Shown: one piece after another, positions 41,501 through 55,500 of the stretch
Layout of the letters: each line of letters starts with the position of its first letter
Numbering within the stretch: the first letter of the stretch is position 1
Source: Hydractinia symbiolongicarpus
Taxonomy: Eukaryota; Cnidaria; Hydrozoa; Anthoathecata; Hydractiniidae
Reading direction: 5' to 3'
Assembly (NCBI RefSeq): GCF_029227915.1
Contig: NC_079879.1
Coordinates: 26,912,501-26,976,500, forward strand
Length of the DNA stretch: 64,000 nucleotides
The notes under the pieces: model-generated
Databases searched by the model: none
Seen by the model: the letters and a program-made list of their open reading frames with translations, nothing else
What the model was told of the DNA's origin: nothing
Translations under genes and position numbers: made by a program

Positions 41501-42921
41501 ATCCTACCGGTCATATCTAAAATAATGGAGAGACCTGTTTATGTTCAACTTGTGAACTATCTTGAAGAAAATGAAATTTTAACACCCAACCAATACGGAT
41601 ACAGGAAGAAACGATCTACCGAATTAGCCACACTCTATCTGGCAGAGGAAATCAGGAAGGAGATGGACAAAGGGAATTTAACAGGTGCGCTTTACGTTGA
41701 CCTGTCAAAGGCTTTCGACACTTTAAGCCACTTCATTCTCCTGTCAAAACTAAGAAGTTATGGAGTCAAAGGTTTGTCACTAAACTGGTTCGCAGACTAC
41801 TTGTTTAACCGCGCCCAGATTTGTGAAGTAAATGGTCAATGGTCTAAGCCCAACCCCCATTGTTTGTGGTGTACCACAGGGGCCCATTCTTGGACCCTGT
41901 CTCTTTTTAATCTACTTCAATGATATCGAAAATTGTTTGAAACATTCTAGAGTACTAAACTTTGCGGACGATACCGTGTTATACATTGGACGAAAAACAA
42001 GCCAGCAACTTGAGATCGCTTTCAACGCTGAATTGAAAAACGTAGACAGGTACTTCATTGAAAACGAACTTGTATTAAATCTGAAGGCTGGAAAAACCGA
42101 ATCGATGATATTTGGCATTCGCAAAAATTTGAATAAAAACGGATCAACCTTGAACTTGGATATCAACGGAAAGCTAATTAACGCAACCACCGAATATCGA
42201 TATCTTGGGACTGTTCTCGACCAGACTTTGTCAATGAACCATCACTTTATAAGTCTTTACAAGAAAATGTCTGCCAAGCTTCGTTTACTACTCTCATTGA
42301 AATCCAACTTAACGAACAATGCCATCACTAAAATCTATGTCGGAATGCTGCTGCCAACGCTTCTTTACTGCTGCACTGCAAACCTGAATCTTACCAACGG
42401 CCAGCAAAATAAGCTTCAATCGCTTGATAGAAGAATTGCGAAGGTGACAGAGAAACGTCAAGTACCAATTATGAATAAAATAAAGAAACATGCTGTCATG
42501 CTCGTCAGAAAATGCTTGGAAAAAAAGCAGTGTGTAGCAATTTTGAAGATTTCTTCGAGATAAGATCACACAGTAGAAACACCTGAAACAACAATTACTT
42601 ACTGACAATACCTAGAGTGAGACTTGAAGTAAATAGATCTGGTTTTAAATTTATGGGATCAAAGATTTATAATGACTTGCCAATCGAAATTCGAAAATCC
42701 GATACTTCACCAAGTTTCGTAAGAAAAACTAAAAGCTATTTTAACCTGTGATAAATTATTTTATGCCTTATTGTAAAGCTAGTATTTTTAACTCATGTTT
42801 TTAACTGTTATATAATAATATTTTATAATTTTATTTTTCACAGGACATATATTAAGAGCAGTTTTTTAAAACTGAATTATATCTATCCTGTATAAACATT
42901 CATAATAATAATAATAACGGT
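41498..42921 (+). mobile_element. 5'-truncated CR1/jockey-like LINE
   Basis: The reverse transcriptase begins inside motif 2 (SILPVISKIMERPVYVQL), then NQYGYRKKRSTELA, YVDLSKAFDTLSH, GVPQGPILGPCLF, and the catalytic NFADDTVLY. It continues through YRYLGTVLD and SLDRRIAKV, and ends with (ATA/AAT)n at about 42900-42916. A one-base frameshift lies near 41860-41870 and a stop at 42561. The endonuclease is absent. Dead copy; the closest clade (CR1/L2/jockey) is judged from motif style only. Confidence 0.85.
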
Positions 42922-43363
42922 ATTGACAAGCATCGTCTTCAAAAATTTTCTAAGTGATATAATATTGATTTTGTGAAATATATTCACATACAACTTCTTA
43001 CGCTCTTCTTTACGCATGAAAACCATGCCCTCTGCTTATATTTTTCCTGGATGTGCTATAAATCGTAAGAGCGCTTGCTTAAAACTAAAATGAAAAAATG
43101 CAAACAATTTTAACTTTAATAGAAATAGATAACACAATTCATTAAATTCCTGTGATAAGAACATCTAGTATTCTAATCTTTTAGTGCAACGATACATCGA
43201 TTAATGTGCATATACAAGTCTTTAATTTTTTGGATATATAGAGGTCCACCATCATATCGCCTCCAGTTTACGTGTGCTATTTTTGCAACGTGAGTGTTTC
43301 ATATTTCCGTCATTGAGCGAAGGAATCAACATGCATTTTGTGAGGGGTTTTGTTCAAGTAGAC
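42922..43363. other. Non-coding gap between LINE and microsatellite
   Basis: No gene or repeat recognised. Confidence 0.4.
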
Positions 43364-44229
<866 letters not shown>

Positions 44230-44283
44230 GTGCATATTTTACATGGCTAGCCTCACAAATATCGAGGGATATACCCTGTCTAT

Positions 44284-44566
44284 TATTTCCAGGAGGGGCC
44301 ATGGCTTAGATGGAGAGTCCTAGAGTATTTAATGCTCATTTTGAGCGACGCGGACCCAATTAGGGCCCGCGCTCTACTAGACAACTCCCGGCAACATCCA
44401 ACGGCCCACACAGCGTGCCATCTTCCCAATTTCCCTCACATGGCTTGGGTTAACCCGGGGCTATGGTAACATTCACTCGTCCATGTTGAATCGCCGTCAA
44501 GAGGAATCGAACCCCGGTCTCCCGCACAGAGTACGAGAGCTATAACCACTAATCTACGGCGCCATT
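44284..44566 (-). mobile_element. tRNA-derived SINE, copy 3 (most complete)
   Basis: On the minus strand it starts GGCGCCGTAGATTAGTGGTT (A box) and has GGGGTTCGATTCC (a good B box) about 40 bp on. The body follows: GGCGATTCAACATGG, TAACCCAAGCCATGTGAGGG, GCCGTTGGATGTTGCC, AGAGCGCGGGCCC. The body is collinear with the split copy at 34.7/36.2 kb. It lies directly next to the block flanking the (GATA)n array. Confidence 0.8.
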
Positions 44567-45329
44567 CTCTATTTATTACATTGTGTGCTAAAATATCGAA
44601 TTTAAACCAACCTCGTGCCCAGCGATTTGAGACCTCTAAAAATGTCCAATGTAAAAGTTACAAATATACAGCATTTTTTCATTATGGATTTGGATTCGTT
44701 TCGAGTCGTTTTTTATTCCAAGAAGTCACAAAATATGGATTATCCGGTAGCAGTTACCACCCGGGTACCCGGATTAATTTCGTTGTTCCGAATATTACGG
44801 TACGTTGGTTGATGGCCCTGGGTCGAAAATAAATTTTTGGCCATATATTAATTCTGGTAATTAAATGTTATAAGCTTTTAAGAAATAAACACATCACAGA
44901 AGAAAATACTATTAATAAGAAGTATTAAGGATTAAAAAAAATACTACCAAATAGCAGCATTCAGTTGAAGGGTCACGTAAATACGTGTATTTAGCGGCAG
45001 AAAAAAATATTCGTGACCAAGTAACACAGGATCATAACATTGTATCAGTGCAAAGTGAAAGCTTGGACGTGCGAGTCTGTTTATTCGGTTATGCCTTTTT
45101 TTCCCATTTTTGTGGGAAAAGAGGATTTGATCTATTTTTTACAAACGTAAATTTATCGCTAGCTACAGGAAATGACTTCGCAGCGATTTTAGGAACAAGA
45201 CAGAGACCAGCTAGCTAAATATTTGGGAAATTGTTATCGACGAAAAGTGTGGAAATCCAAGCAAAAAAGATTGGAAGTGCTGTATATAGGCAGCTAGTTA
45301 TATTGTACGTACCGTATAATTATCCTATA
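44567..45329. other. Non-coding, no gene seen
   Basis: Two overlapping short open frames (44581-44832) have no domain. Nothing else recognised. Confidence 0.4.
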
Positions 45330-46555
45330 TCATCCAGTTCTTCCAGACTGACAATGTATGCATTATGAAACAATCAGTCAGGGAAGATCCTCTTAATTAA
45401 ACGGTAGCTACAGCTTAATTTTGATATCAGATTAATAAGGATGTATGATACAGTTAATTGGGCGTTTCACAGCTTGGTTCAGATGTACAAAACTTTGGTC
45501 ACACACGTTTAACTGAATTTTAGCTTCTATCTAACTGAATAAATCCAATATTTACGTGCATATAAACATCTCCAATTAGTTTTTTCGTCAGTCAGTGTAA
45601 ACACTAGGCGACGGTAGGCTAATTAGGGCATACCACCTATTTAGGCGACTCATTGTAGCCTATTTAGGCCATATGTAACCTAGTTAAGACATTACAATAT
45701 TTAATGGCTTTTCACACATTCCTAAAGAAAAAAACGCAAAAAAAACTTTGTTCATAATGGATAGCCTAGCTACGCGATCATGATTCCAAAATTGTCACTC
45801 GTGCCTCGATATGTTCGCGCAACTAAGAATTATGTTAAAATGAACTATATAACCTAATTAGGTTAAGTGTCGTCTATTTAGGTGACGTTTTCGTCCGCCA
45901 TATTTATTTTTAACCTGCGGCGTAAATGGCTGAAATCAATTATTTAAAACAACAAATAGTGCCACATGAGGTTTGGGCCATAAGTTACCAATGCGCGATG
46001 CAAATAAGACGATAATTGGTCAAAATTATCTGCAAAGTGGACAGATTTAATTCACATAAAAATTGTAGTGCGAAACGCAATGATTTCAACATATTTACAA
46101 CAGAAATCTTTCGTTCACCTAGTTAGACTACGGGTAGCCTAATTAAACTACATCACGTCGCATAACTAAATGACTCGCCGAATTAGGTTATGCCTCCTAA
46201 TTAGGTGTTTACGCTGACTGTTCGTGCACACAGGAGATCCGCTAAATTTGAAGTGTTACTTGCCTGGTAACGTAACGTGACATCCTAACTAGGATGCAGT
46301 ACAGCTTAAATAGACTATCACTACGATGACCCATCTTTTGAACCCTGGGCACCGGAAATACCACTCTTTTTTTATAATGTAGTGGCCAAACTGAAGATGA
46401 AAAAATTTACTTTTTTCGAGAAGTCAAGGAAAAACTTTTTCTACCTCCTATATAAGATGTATGTCACCTAATTAAGCTGTATGATGCAGCTTATTAGGAT
46501 ATCTACTAATTTAGCTAATACAGCTTAAATAACACGATTTCCCTGACTGACAATC
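45330..46555. repeat. Cluster of CTAATTAG-like palindromes
   Basis: Short palindromic or near-palindromic words of the form (C)CTA-A/T-TTAGG are repeated throughout: GGCTAATTAGGGC (45618), ACCTATTTAGGCG, GCCTATTTAGGCC, ACCTAGTTAAG, ACCTAATTAGGTT (45852), CTATTTAGGTG, ACCTAGTTAGAC (46118), GCCTAATTAAAC, CCGAATTAGGTT, TCCTAATTAGGTG (46197), TCCTAACTAGGATG (46284), ACCTAATTAAGCT (46449) and others, along with several CAGCTTAA words. The ends carry CCAGACTGACAATG (45346) and CCCTGACTGACAATC (46541). It may be a single repetitive element or a homeodomain-type site cluster. Confidence 0.6.
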
Positions 46556-46664
46556 TACCACTCCACCACTCGAAAAAATTCTGAAATGTGATGGAATTGG
46601 AGCATGCTGACGTCAAAAATTAGCACCCATATTTGTATTACATGACGAAGAAAGTTTGTTTTCA

Positions 46665-46925
46665 ACCATCAAAACAGAACCCTGGAAAGCAAAAACATTT
46701 CCATAGGTTGTTTAAAAACTGTTAAAATGGGATAAAGTGAAAACATCACAGTACATTGTATGAAAACAATCAAAATGTGATCATAGGAAGCCATAAAAGG
46801 CCTTGGATTCCTTAAAAACCACCAAAACAGGATCATAGAAAGCAGAAACAGTGCTGTAGATAGTTTAAAAATAATAAAAATGTAGTCGTAGAAAGTAAAA
46901 TCATTAGCATAAATCATTTTAAAGA
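46665..46925. repeat. Degenerate tandem repeat, about 60-bp units
   Basis: Roughly four units with the pattern CATAGAAAGCARAAAC, then TAGRTTGTTTAAAA and AC-RTYAAAAYRGGA. No coding potential. Confidence 0.5.
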
Positions 46926-48254
46926 CAGGTTATGTTAAAGTGCTCATATTCGCAAGACTTCTCAGAATCTTTACTTTGGCTATAAGAGACAAGAAAGTTA
47001 AGACTGAGTATGTCAATTCTTTTAACCCTAAGTTTTTGGTTGTTGGTTTTTTGGAGCCACAATTGTAAATAACCTCACTTGTTTCCGGCAGAAAAAAAAC
47101 TAATGTTTGCTAGCAAACATGCATGCTTGGCGTCTTAAAAATCTTCAAACTTATTTTAAGTTAACCACAACAAATTAAATAAAGTCTAAATTTAAACTTC
47201 ATTAACATTTTTAATTGTCTAAATAATTCCAAAGATCACAATTTAAAAAAATGAAAATGAGTATCCTGTGTCCAGTCAATTATCTCTGCTGCTGTTCATC
47301 AAATGCTCGTGATCATACGGAAGCCCATTAGTGCCATTTAATTTGGAAATGTGACCAAAGTGTAGCAAAGAAGTATTTAAAATTTGATATGCCCCACTTA
47401 TGAAGACATAACACAAGCAGTGGAAATTTAAATGGCTGCCCCAGTTATGAAGTCTTAACACAGGCAGTAAGTAAACCAACGTCTACCAAACACAAACAGT
47501 TTTTTAAAAACCACAAATCTTTAAAAAAAAATGTCTTTGTCTCAGTACAATTTAACTGAAGTGAACAAAAAACTTCTAAACAATTTGCTTAAGAACAAAA
47601 GCCACCACATTCAAACTACTTAGCACTGTAATTAGCATTATTAGCTTACTTGTTAAAAACAAAACTGTATTGGACCGTGTTTTTGCTTACATTTAACTTA
47701 ACCAGCTTTTAAGGGAAATGCACCTAGACAAAATAACCTTACAAAGTCTTTCGAAAAATTTTAGTCCTTATCTTTTGTGTGTCATTTATGACATAAGTAA
47801 TATAGCATGTAACAAATGTAACTATGACAAAGCTTTACACATTGTGTAAAGCGGATAGAGTAGAAGTGTACACAAAGTAATGTTTTAAAAATTTGTTGCT
47901 ATAAAAATAGTAGTTTTTGTTGAGCAATGACAACGTTTAAGCTTCGAATTCGTAAAGAGTTCTTCCTTGACGCTTCAAGGCATAAACAACATCCATAGTG
48001 GTAACGGTCTTGCGTATAGCGTGCTCTGTGTATTACATTAAATCTGGTTAATCCTTTAATTAACAGTCATCAAGAACTTCACGTGGTTTTTACAACAATA
48101 ATGGTAGCAATGCTGTAAGTGGGGCAGCGAAAATGTGTTTTTGCGATGCTCCTGTTATGAATTCATAAGTAAAGCATGTGTTATAGTTTTCGCTGCTCCT
48201 GTTATGAATTTACAAGTGAAGCATATGTATAAGTAAAACATATTCAGTACAAAC
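46926..48254. other. Non-coding, no gene seen
   Basis: AT-rich with many short low-complexity stretches. GAAGTCTTAACACAGGCAGT and GAAGACATAACACAAGCAGT (47448, 47401) form a local duplication. Nothing else supportable. Confidence 0.4.
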
Positions 48255-49010
48255 TTTCTAAATTGTCGATTCACGAAAGTTTATCCACTAACATTTTTAA
48301 AAAATTTGCTGTTTTTGAAAGTTATTTCTTAACTCTCCCTCACTTGGCTCGCCCTCCCGATATAAAAAAGCGACAATGCTGAAGCCTTTGCATGCTGGTT
48401 GGGTGATTGCCTTTTGCAACTACATAACATTAGCCGATGGTAAACATATCATCATTAATGGATAGAAAGCCGTTGGAATATACAACGCCATTGTACTTCG
48501 ATTAAGTAAGCTAACAAAGATAGATCCTTTCTTTGATATTGATCCTTTGGTTGATCAAGACCCTACCTTAATAGCTTTGAATCTGGACACGGTTTTCAGA
48601 ATTGATGAAGAGGAGCTTATAATCGAGTTACTGGTGAAGAAGACGATGACGACGATGCGTGGTTCCTGGAAGAAGACAAGCCTAGAAATTTGTTTTATCT
48701 ATTTTGTGATTTTGACTATAAACCCAATTTTGTAAAAAGACATTTTACATACCATCAGAAAGAAAATTACATCGTTAAAAAACACTTCTTCCTTTTTCTA
48801 TCATAAGAAATATAGGTCACCTTTTTATAAGAACATAAAAAGTAAGTTCATAATCACCAATCTCGAAAGTTTATCTCGCCAAAACTTTTCAATTTCGGAT
48901 TTTGCGAAAGTTTATCTAGCGAAAATATTTCAATTTGTAGATTCGCAAAAATTTATCCAAAAAATTTCGCGAGTTTTTTGGACTTGTAAATGTTTCTCTT
49001 GTGAAAGTTT
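48255..49010 (+). pseudogene. DNA-transposon remnant with transposase C-terminal tail
   Basis: A frame from about 48420 reads NYITLADGKHIIING*KAVGIYNAIVLRL (one in-frame stop at 48464), then DIDPLVDQDPTLIALN, an acidic stretch and, after a frame change near 48630, EEDDDDDAWFLEED. A short I-ING-(K)-GI-NAI motif followed by an acidic tail is reminiscent of pogo/Tigger (DDE_1) transposase C-termini. It is bracketed by repeated CGAAAGTTTATC(C/T) words at 48275, 48868, 48903 and 48945. Low confidence. Confidence 0.3.
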
Positions 49011-49527
49011 CTCTGAATAAAGTAATAATAAAAAACTTCATAATTTAATTGCTGTTGTTTAAAAATTCTATGGACTTTTTGCTGAGATGTTTGCAGGACT
49101 GTTTCACGTTATTTTAATAAAAATGTTCTCTACCTAATCATCCTTTAACAATCTAATTATATATTTTCTTAAATTAATGGTCAAATAGAATTAATGAAAT
49201 ATGCAAGTCAGTAACGGGAATTTTTAACGTCCTTGGGGATTTCATCCTAAGGGTTGGCTCTTTCTCCCCTGCGACTGTAACTGTGTTACATTACTGCCAG
49301 AGATACGTATAGCATTGTTATAATTTGCTTGCCTGCCACACATGCTGGTTAGCGGTCAGTAGATGGCATCAAATGGGCTGACAACACTGCATTTAAATTG
49401 ACATACCACCTCTGGAAAAAATTTCTAATTTCTATTTGAATGTTCTTGATTATCATCTGCTATCATAAGGAATATTATGGTTAAATACTATTGTTGATAC
49501 ATTACATTTTAGGCAACTAAATCAATA
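49011..49527 (+). other. 5' flank of the KIAA0825-like gene
   Basis: No coding sequence. An acceptor TTACATTTTAG ends at 49512, 15 nt before the start codon, so a 5' UTR exon or a spliced leader is probably joined here. Confidence 0.5.
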
Positions 49528-52500
49528 ATGGATTTTGATGTGGACCAATTTATGGAAAGCCTTCTTCTAAGACTTACAGAAGGTCCGTCATTTAATGGTG
49601 AAGAATATATATTAGCAATAGAGAATGTCAATAAAAAGATCAGTGATGTTAAAGTCCAGTATGTTGATATGAAATGCTTACAATAAATTCGGTTTATAAA
49701 AAAGTTTCCTTTTATATATTTTTCTTCTTATTATGTTTTCTTTTTCTTTCTAAATTTTAGGATTGATGCTGGGGAATCAGAATTACAAGAACACCTAAGG
49801 CATCTTGGATCTTCACATGCTGCAAACTGCCAGTCAGATCCACTAGCATTAAATTGTTTTCTCAACAATGTAGTAAGTATTAGACAAATCAAGTAGATAT
49901 AACAAATCAAATATAGAAGCCCTGTCACAATTGGTTATACAATCAGAGAACTATATTATAAAAAAATCCTCTATATTTAGGTACAAGCAACAGAAAGACA
50001 TGTTGGTCTGGAAGATTATATTTTAAGAGATCTTATAAATTTTTGTCACCGTAATTGCATTACTATTCCTTCATCATCTGAGGATAATGATGTTTGTCAG
50101 TCAAGAATGTCTTTAAATTTTTGCGCAGATGAGATAGAAGACCAAACTATTCATTTGTGGGCTAAAATTGGAAGCAGATTAAGGAATGGAATCATCAATC
50201 TGTTGAAAAGACTGCCTCTAACAAATATTCAGTTTGGTCTGCCTGAAAAAAATAATTTGGAAGTTAGTGATAATCGCAGGTTGCATTTGTTAGAACTAAT
50301 GTGCAGTTTTTATCCTTCTGAAGAAGTTGCTGGTATTTACTGTCAGGTGCAGTTAGGAAAACTTGAAATTAGCAGCCAAAATATGAAAAAACAGTCAGTT
50401 GTATTTGTGGGAGATGATGACTCTTCCAGAACAAAAGCATTTAAAACATTGGAAACAGTGATAGAAGTTGAACTATCTATGGTGAATGAAGACTTGCAAT
50501 TATTCCAATGTTTATCTGATCAGAAGAACAAGTATATATTATTTCAACGACTTCTTGATATATACACAAATAATATTATTCATTACCTTCGTATATTTGT
50601 CTGCTGTCACATTAAAGATTCAGGATATAATTCAAGTTTATGCAAGGATAATTTTATCATTGAAAAATTTACTGCCAATGATTTGCGAAGTTTTGCAAAG
50701 TTGTTTTACAGTTTAAGCAACTGGTCTGTTACAGTGGAAAGGATTGCTGCTGATCTTTCACTTAATGAATCAGACAACAAAGCTGATGATTTGACAGCAA
50801 GGTCTAGTAAAATTAAAGTGACTAGTCTGATACAAGATGAAAGCAATTTCCTTGGAACCTTTCGCATACATGACTGGAAAGAGGAACTGAAACCCTTGGT
50901 GTCAATTTTAAAGCAGGTTGTATCATCCTACATATACTGTGTTCGTGAGAGTGTAATTGGGGCAAATGCGTTGCAAGAAAAGAACATGGATAAAACAATG
51001 CTAACCAATGTTCTAATATCAAATAAAGTTTTAAAGTACCATAGCTTATATCCTATCAGTGTTTCTTATGTATGTACTTATATTTTCAGCTTTTACTTTT
51101 ACTAAAAATTCCATATATTTTGTGTTAAAAATTTGTCAGTGTAGTTTAAGCTCTTATGTTCTTTAGTTCATTATTTTTACAAAATTGTAAGACTCAAATT
51201 ATCCACACATATTTTTGCCCTTTTAAAAATTGAGTTTTTTATACTAACCACGGAAAGTGCTACAAAAACTTTATAGATTATTTCATTATAAAACATTTTA
51301 CAATTTTTTGTCTTGGAGAGCAGACAGGTTAACAAAATAGTGATAAAAAAGAACAAACGGGTATAAAGGAGTTTGGGTCAATGCTAAGGGCCAAGGATAA
51401 GGTTTGGGTCAAGTTTCAAGCAACTGCTAAGCTTGCCAGCCCTGAAAAGTTAGTAAGTTAGCATCTTGAGGCTTACGTTTGCAAAATCTAACAAAATGGA
51501 AAAGTATTTTAACTAAGAAATAAAAGCATTAAACTACTGTTAATAACAAGTGGCAAGTTAAAATCTTATAAGGTTTGAATATTAGCAACTTGGTAAGCCA
51601 TATTAAGATTCAAATAAAAATTTAGGAAAAAAGGAGTTTAAAAAAATTGTGTAACTTCATTCAAAAATCCAGCCTGGGTTAATAGTTTTTAAATTTGCAC
51701 TATAATTTTTCTTTCTTTTTAGAATTGTGGTACATTCATCACCTTAATAAGTGAAATGATCCCTTTAACAAAATCTGAAAATATTGGTGTATTAGACGAT
51801 ATTAGAGAAGAGACATTGAAAACTTTAGTAGAGACTATTCAGAATTGTATTTCTTATTACAGTAAGGTAAACTGCCTAATAATTAATTTTGAATTTGCTT
51901 TTTAATTTCCATACAGTAGGTCAAAGTGCCTCTAAATCTTTCTATAATCTTCTACAAGATGAAAAATGTTATTCTGAATTCTTGTAAATAAATATTGGCT
52001 TGTTTTTTTGGGGAAAAGTTTACATAATTTAATGATATTTTTATATTGTACTTAAAGCGGGTTTCCACTGAAGCCAATGTGGTCAAATTGATCAATGTTG
52101 ATTTAATCGATCAACGTTGATCGAATTGATGTTACTAAAGATAAAAAATTGCATAATCTTCATTGGTCGACATCTACCTGGCAGAAAATTCAATCAAACT
52201 CAAAAGTACTTTTCAGTCGATCAAATAAAATTTATCCAATGAGATTGATTTAATTGATCGATGAAGGAATGAACTTTACTGACAAGCGGGAAAAAGTGAA
52301 AGATGGCTGAAAACATTTTAAACAAATGAAAATTTAATTGCATATTTGTTGCAGCAACATCAATACACTATTTAACGCGAACAAATGTTAAAAGATGAAA
52401 ATGCATCACTGATAAGTGTTTATTCGCAGATGAATGTTGAGGAATTTAAGATAATATAAGTTCACAGATTTTAGTGTCTTGGGACACCACTTTCTCTAGA

Positions 52501-55500
52501 AGTTACAAAGACAGTCTCACAAAGCAAAGAGTTTAAAGGCAAATGGCTGAGAAATTTTAGAAAAATAGTACGAAAATATTTTTCTTTATCGTATTTAAAT
52601 GTCATGAATTTCTAAGTACACGCTTAATGTCATTAGTTCTTATCAAATTTTGTGTTATTGTTGTGAAATAAATTTGAATGAATCGCTAAGGATCAAGGCA
52701 TGTTAATTGAATGTTAATTTAATTGGAAACCACTTTTAATAAAAACGCCATTGATTGATTCAATCGCTGTTGATCGATTCGACCACATTCGTTTGAGTGG
52801 AAACCCGCTTTTATAGATAAAGGGCAAAGATTTGACATAAAATTTTGCAGTTTGTTCTTCAATAGTATCTGCTATTTAACCTTCATTCTGTTGATTTGCA
52901 TATTGTGTTATATATCTGTTAACACTCTTTTGCCAACTCTTTTTTGCTATGCTGCATGGTTTTCATCGTGGTCAATCGTTTTGAGAATTTTGGTCACATG
53001 ATTAATCCAATTACCCGATTTTTTTAAAATAACACGGAACAAATAAGGTTAAAGGGATCTTAAAAGTTGTTTCAGAAATTTTTAAATTTTTTTAATTATG
53101 CATTAGTATTAGAATTTTTATTTAAAATTCCCCTAAACCTACAGAACATTTGGTCAACTATCCTATAATTCTATTTGGATCATTGCCTGGTAATTGTGGC
53201 ACCCAATAAAGAGGTTAGCCTGGGTAAAAAATCAACTTAAGATTTTTCCATGTTATTTCACCATACAAAATAATTTATTTCTGCTTGTTTCCTGCTTTCA
53301 AGGTTGTGGTTGAATTTAAAAGTGCACCTTCAAGCATTGATGTGGTTTATCGAAACTTGTCTGATATCTCACTTATGTGGACACAGTTGGAAATATGGGA
53401 GAAAGTTAGTGGATGCCATATTAGGTAAAATTCCCAGGATTACTCTGAAATTGACTACTGCTATTCTATTTAATTTAAAAGTATGACCTGCAATTTTTAT
53501 TTTTCTTAAAAAAAACATTAAATTTAAACTAATAATGCGTTATAAATGTTACTTCTTTGTTATTTTTAGAAGAAATGATTTTGTTACAGTAAGAAAGAAT
53601 CTTGAAGATGTTAAGGAGACATATGTTCACCTAATTATTAGCTACCATCTTGATTTATTAAAAAAGTCTATTGTGTACGATGCTCACAGCACTAATTGGG
53701 AAGACGATAAACCACTATTCGAGGTAGGTAGTTCCTGAAGAATAATGCCTGGAGAAAAATCCTTTGTTTTCTTTTGTTTCTTGATCATTTCAACGTATTT
53801 TCTAATTTCACACGTCCGGCTTTTTTCTTCTAGGGAGAGAGGTGTTCGTTTCCTGTTGAAATGTTTAATTTTTACACTCGTAGCCTTGTACATGACTTGC
53901 TATCAACACTTCCTGTTTCTACATCTCAACGTATTATAAAAGAAATCTATACAGACATGCTAAAGTTTTTTGCTTTTCGTTATGCATGCATTAAACCATC
54001 TTATTCAAGATTAAAGCAAATCAAGTAAGTCTTTTATGTGCCGGCTGTTTGTCAATGTGTTGATTGCCAGGTTGTTACAAACAAATATACTTTTCCTCCC
54101 GTTCTTTGTTATCATTTCTTAGTATAATTCATCGAAATAATACTGTTGTATCCATAGAAGGAAAATATTTAATATATTTCCTCAGCATTTTCGCAAAAGT
54201 AAAACCAACTAATTTAAAGAGAGAAAAAATTGCTGAATCTGAGAAAAGCAATAAAAATCCTAAAAATAGAAAAAATATTTTTGAGTGCAAACATCTGAGC
54301 ACCATTATATTAGTAATGGACTACCACTGAACATTAATATTCTACTGCTTGTACTGGGCAAATTGTACAAGATATGCAGAAATTCTTGTGGCAGTCTCAT
54401 CGATTTATAACAATATTTGGTAAGGTTTGCAGACAAGTTAGAATTTTCTGCCAATACTTGACGTTCTGCCAATACTTAATCTTAATGATTTAATGTGAAA
54501 TATTATAGGGCAGACATCTTGGTGTTACTATCAACTTTTGAATCGATAATGTTCTACCTAATTGAAAGTGCACAAGAATATTTTGATGTAAAGAATCCGT
54601 TGTTCTCTTTCTGGCATACTCTGTGTGGATCTTTACTTGAAGTGTTGGTAAGTTAAAGGTGTTTCTAAGCATCCCAAAGTTAGTAGTTCCGTACTAATCA
54701 TGTTTAAATGCAAATCTATTTTAAAAAGTTATTTGCAAGCCGGTCAATAAGAAAATAAATTGCTCGCCCAAGGTCACAATAATTTGGACCGGGCGAGCAA
54801 TCTGAATAAATATAGAATAAGTTTACAAATGCATATTTCAGTCTTTTTTATCTATATTTGTTATCTTTTTTTATATCTTTTGGTTATTTTTTACTGTAAA
54901 TAATAAGAAAAATAACATTGATTTCTTTGTGAGATGAATTGATATTGCTCAGCCAGACAAACTTTTTGTGGAATTGGGGGAGCAATTAATGGCTCAGCTA
55001 GTTTCTCATTTCTCAGAATTGGACGAGCCTTTGCGTGAGCAAGAGTGATCGCTTTACCCTTATTGATAGGCCTGTAGTTGGATCAAGTGTCAGACCAAAT
55101 CACACTATGCTTCTGTATTTTAAGTTGTGTAGCGAATATAAAAAAAACTTGTCAGTGTTATGTTTTTTAGGTTATTCTAACTGCTCCATTAAATGTGATC
55201 ACTGCTTATCTGTCAGAGTCGGTTGGGTCTGAAAACAATAAAGAAAGTGTGGGAATAATTTGGTACAAGGATAAGTGCATCTCACCAAAGGAATTGTGAG
55301 TTATTTTTTTTTTTAAGTAGAGCTGTATTTTTTTTGAAACACAGTTGTTGGAAATATGACAAACTGTGAATATTAAAAATACTTGTGCACAAAGATTTTT
55401 TTTACATGACATTAAATAATAATGCTTTTTTCTCGTTTTAATTACACTCTATCATATAACAGGTTCAAAACTGTCATTTGACACTCTGTAAAGTAACAGG

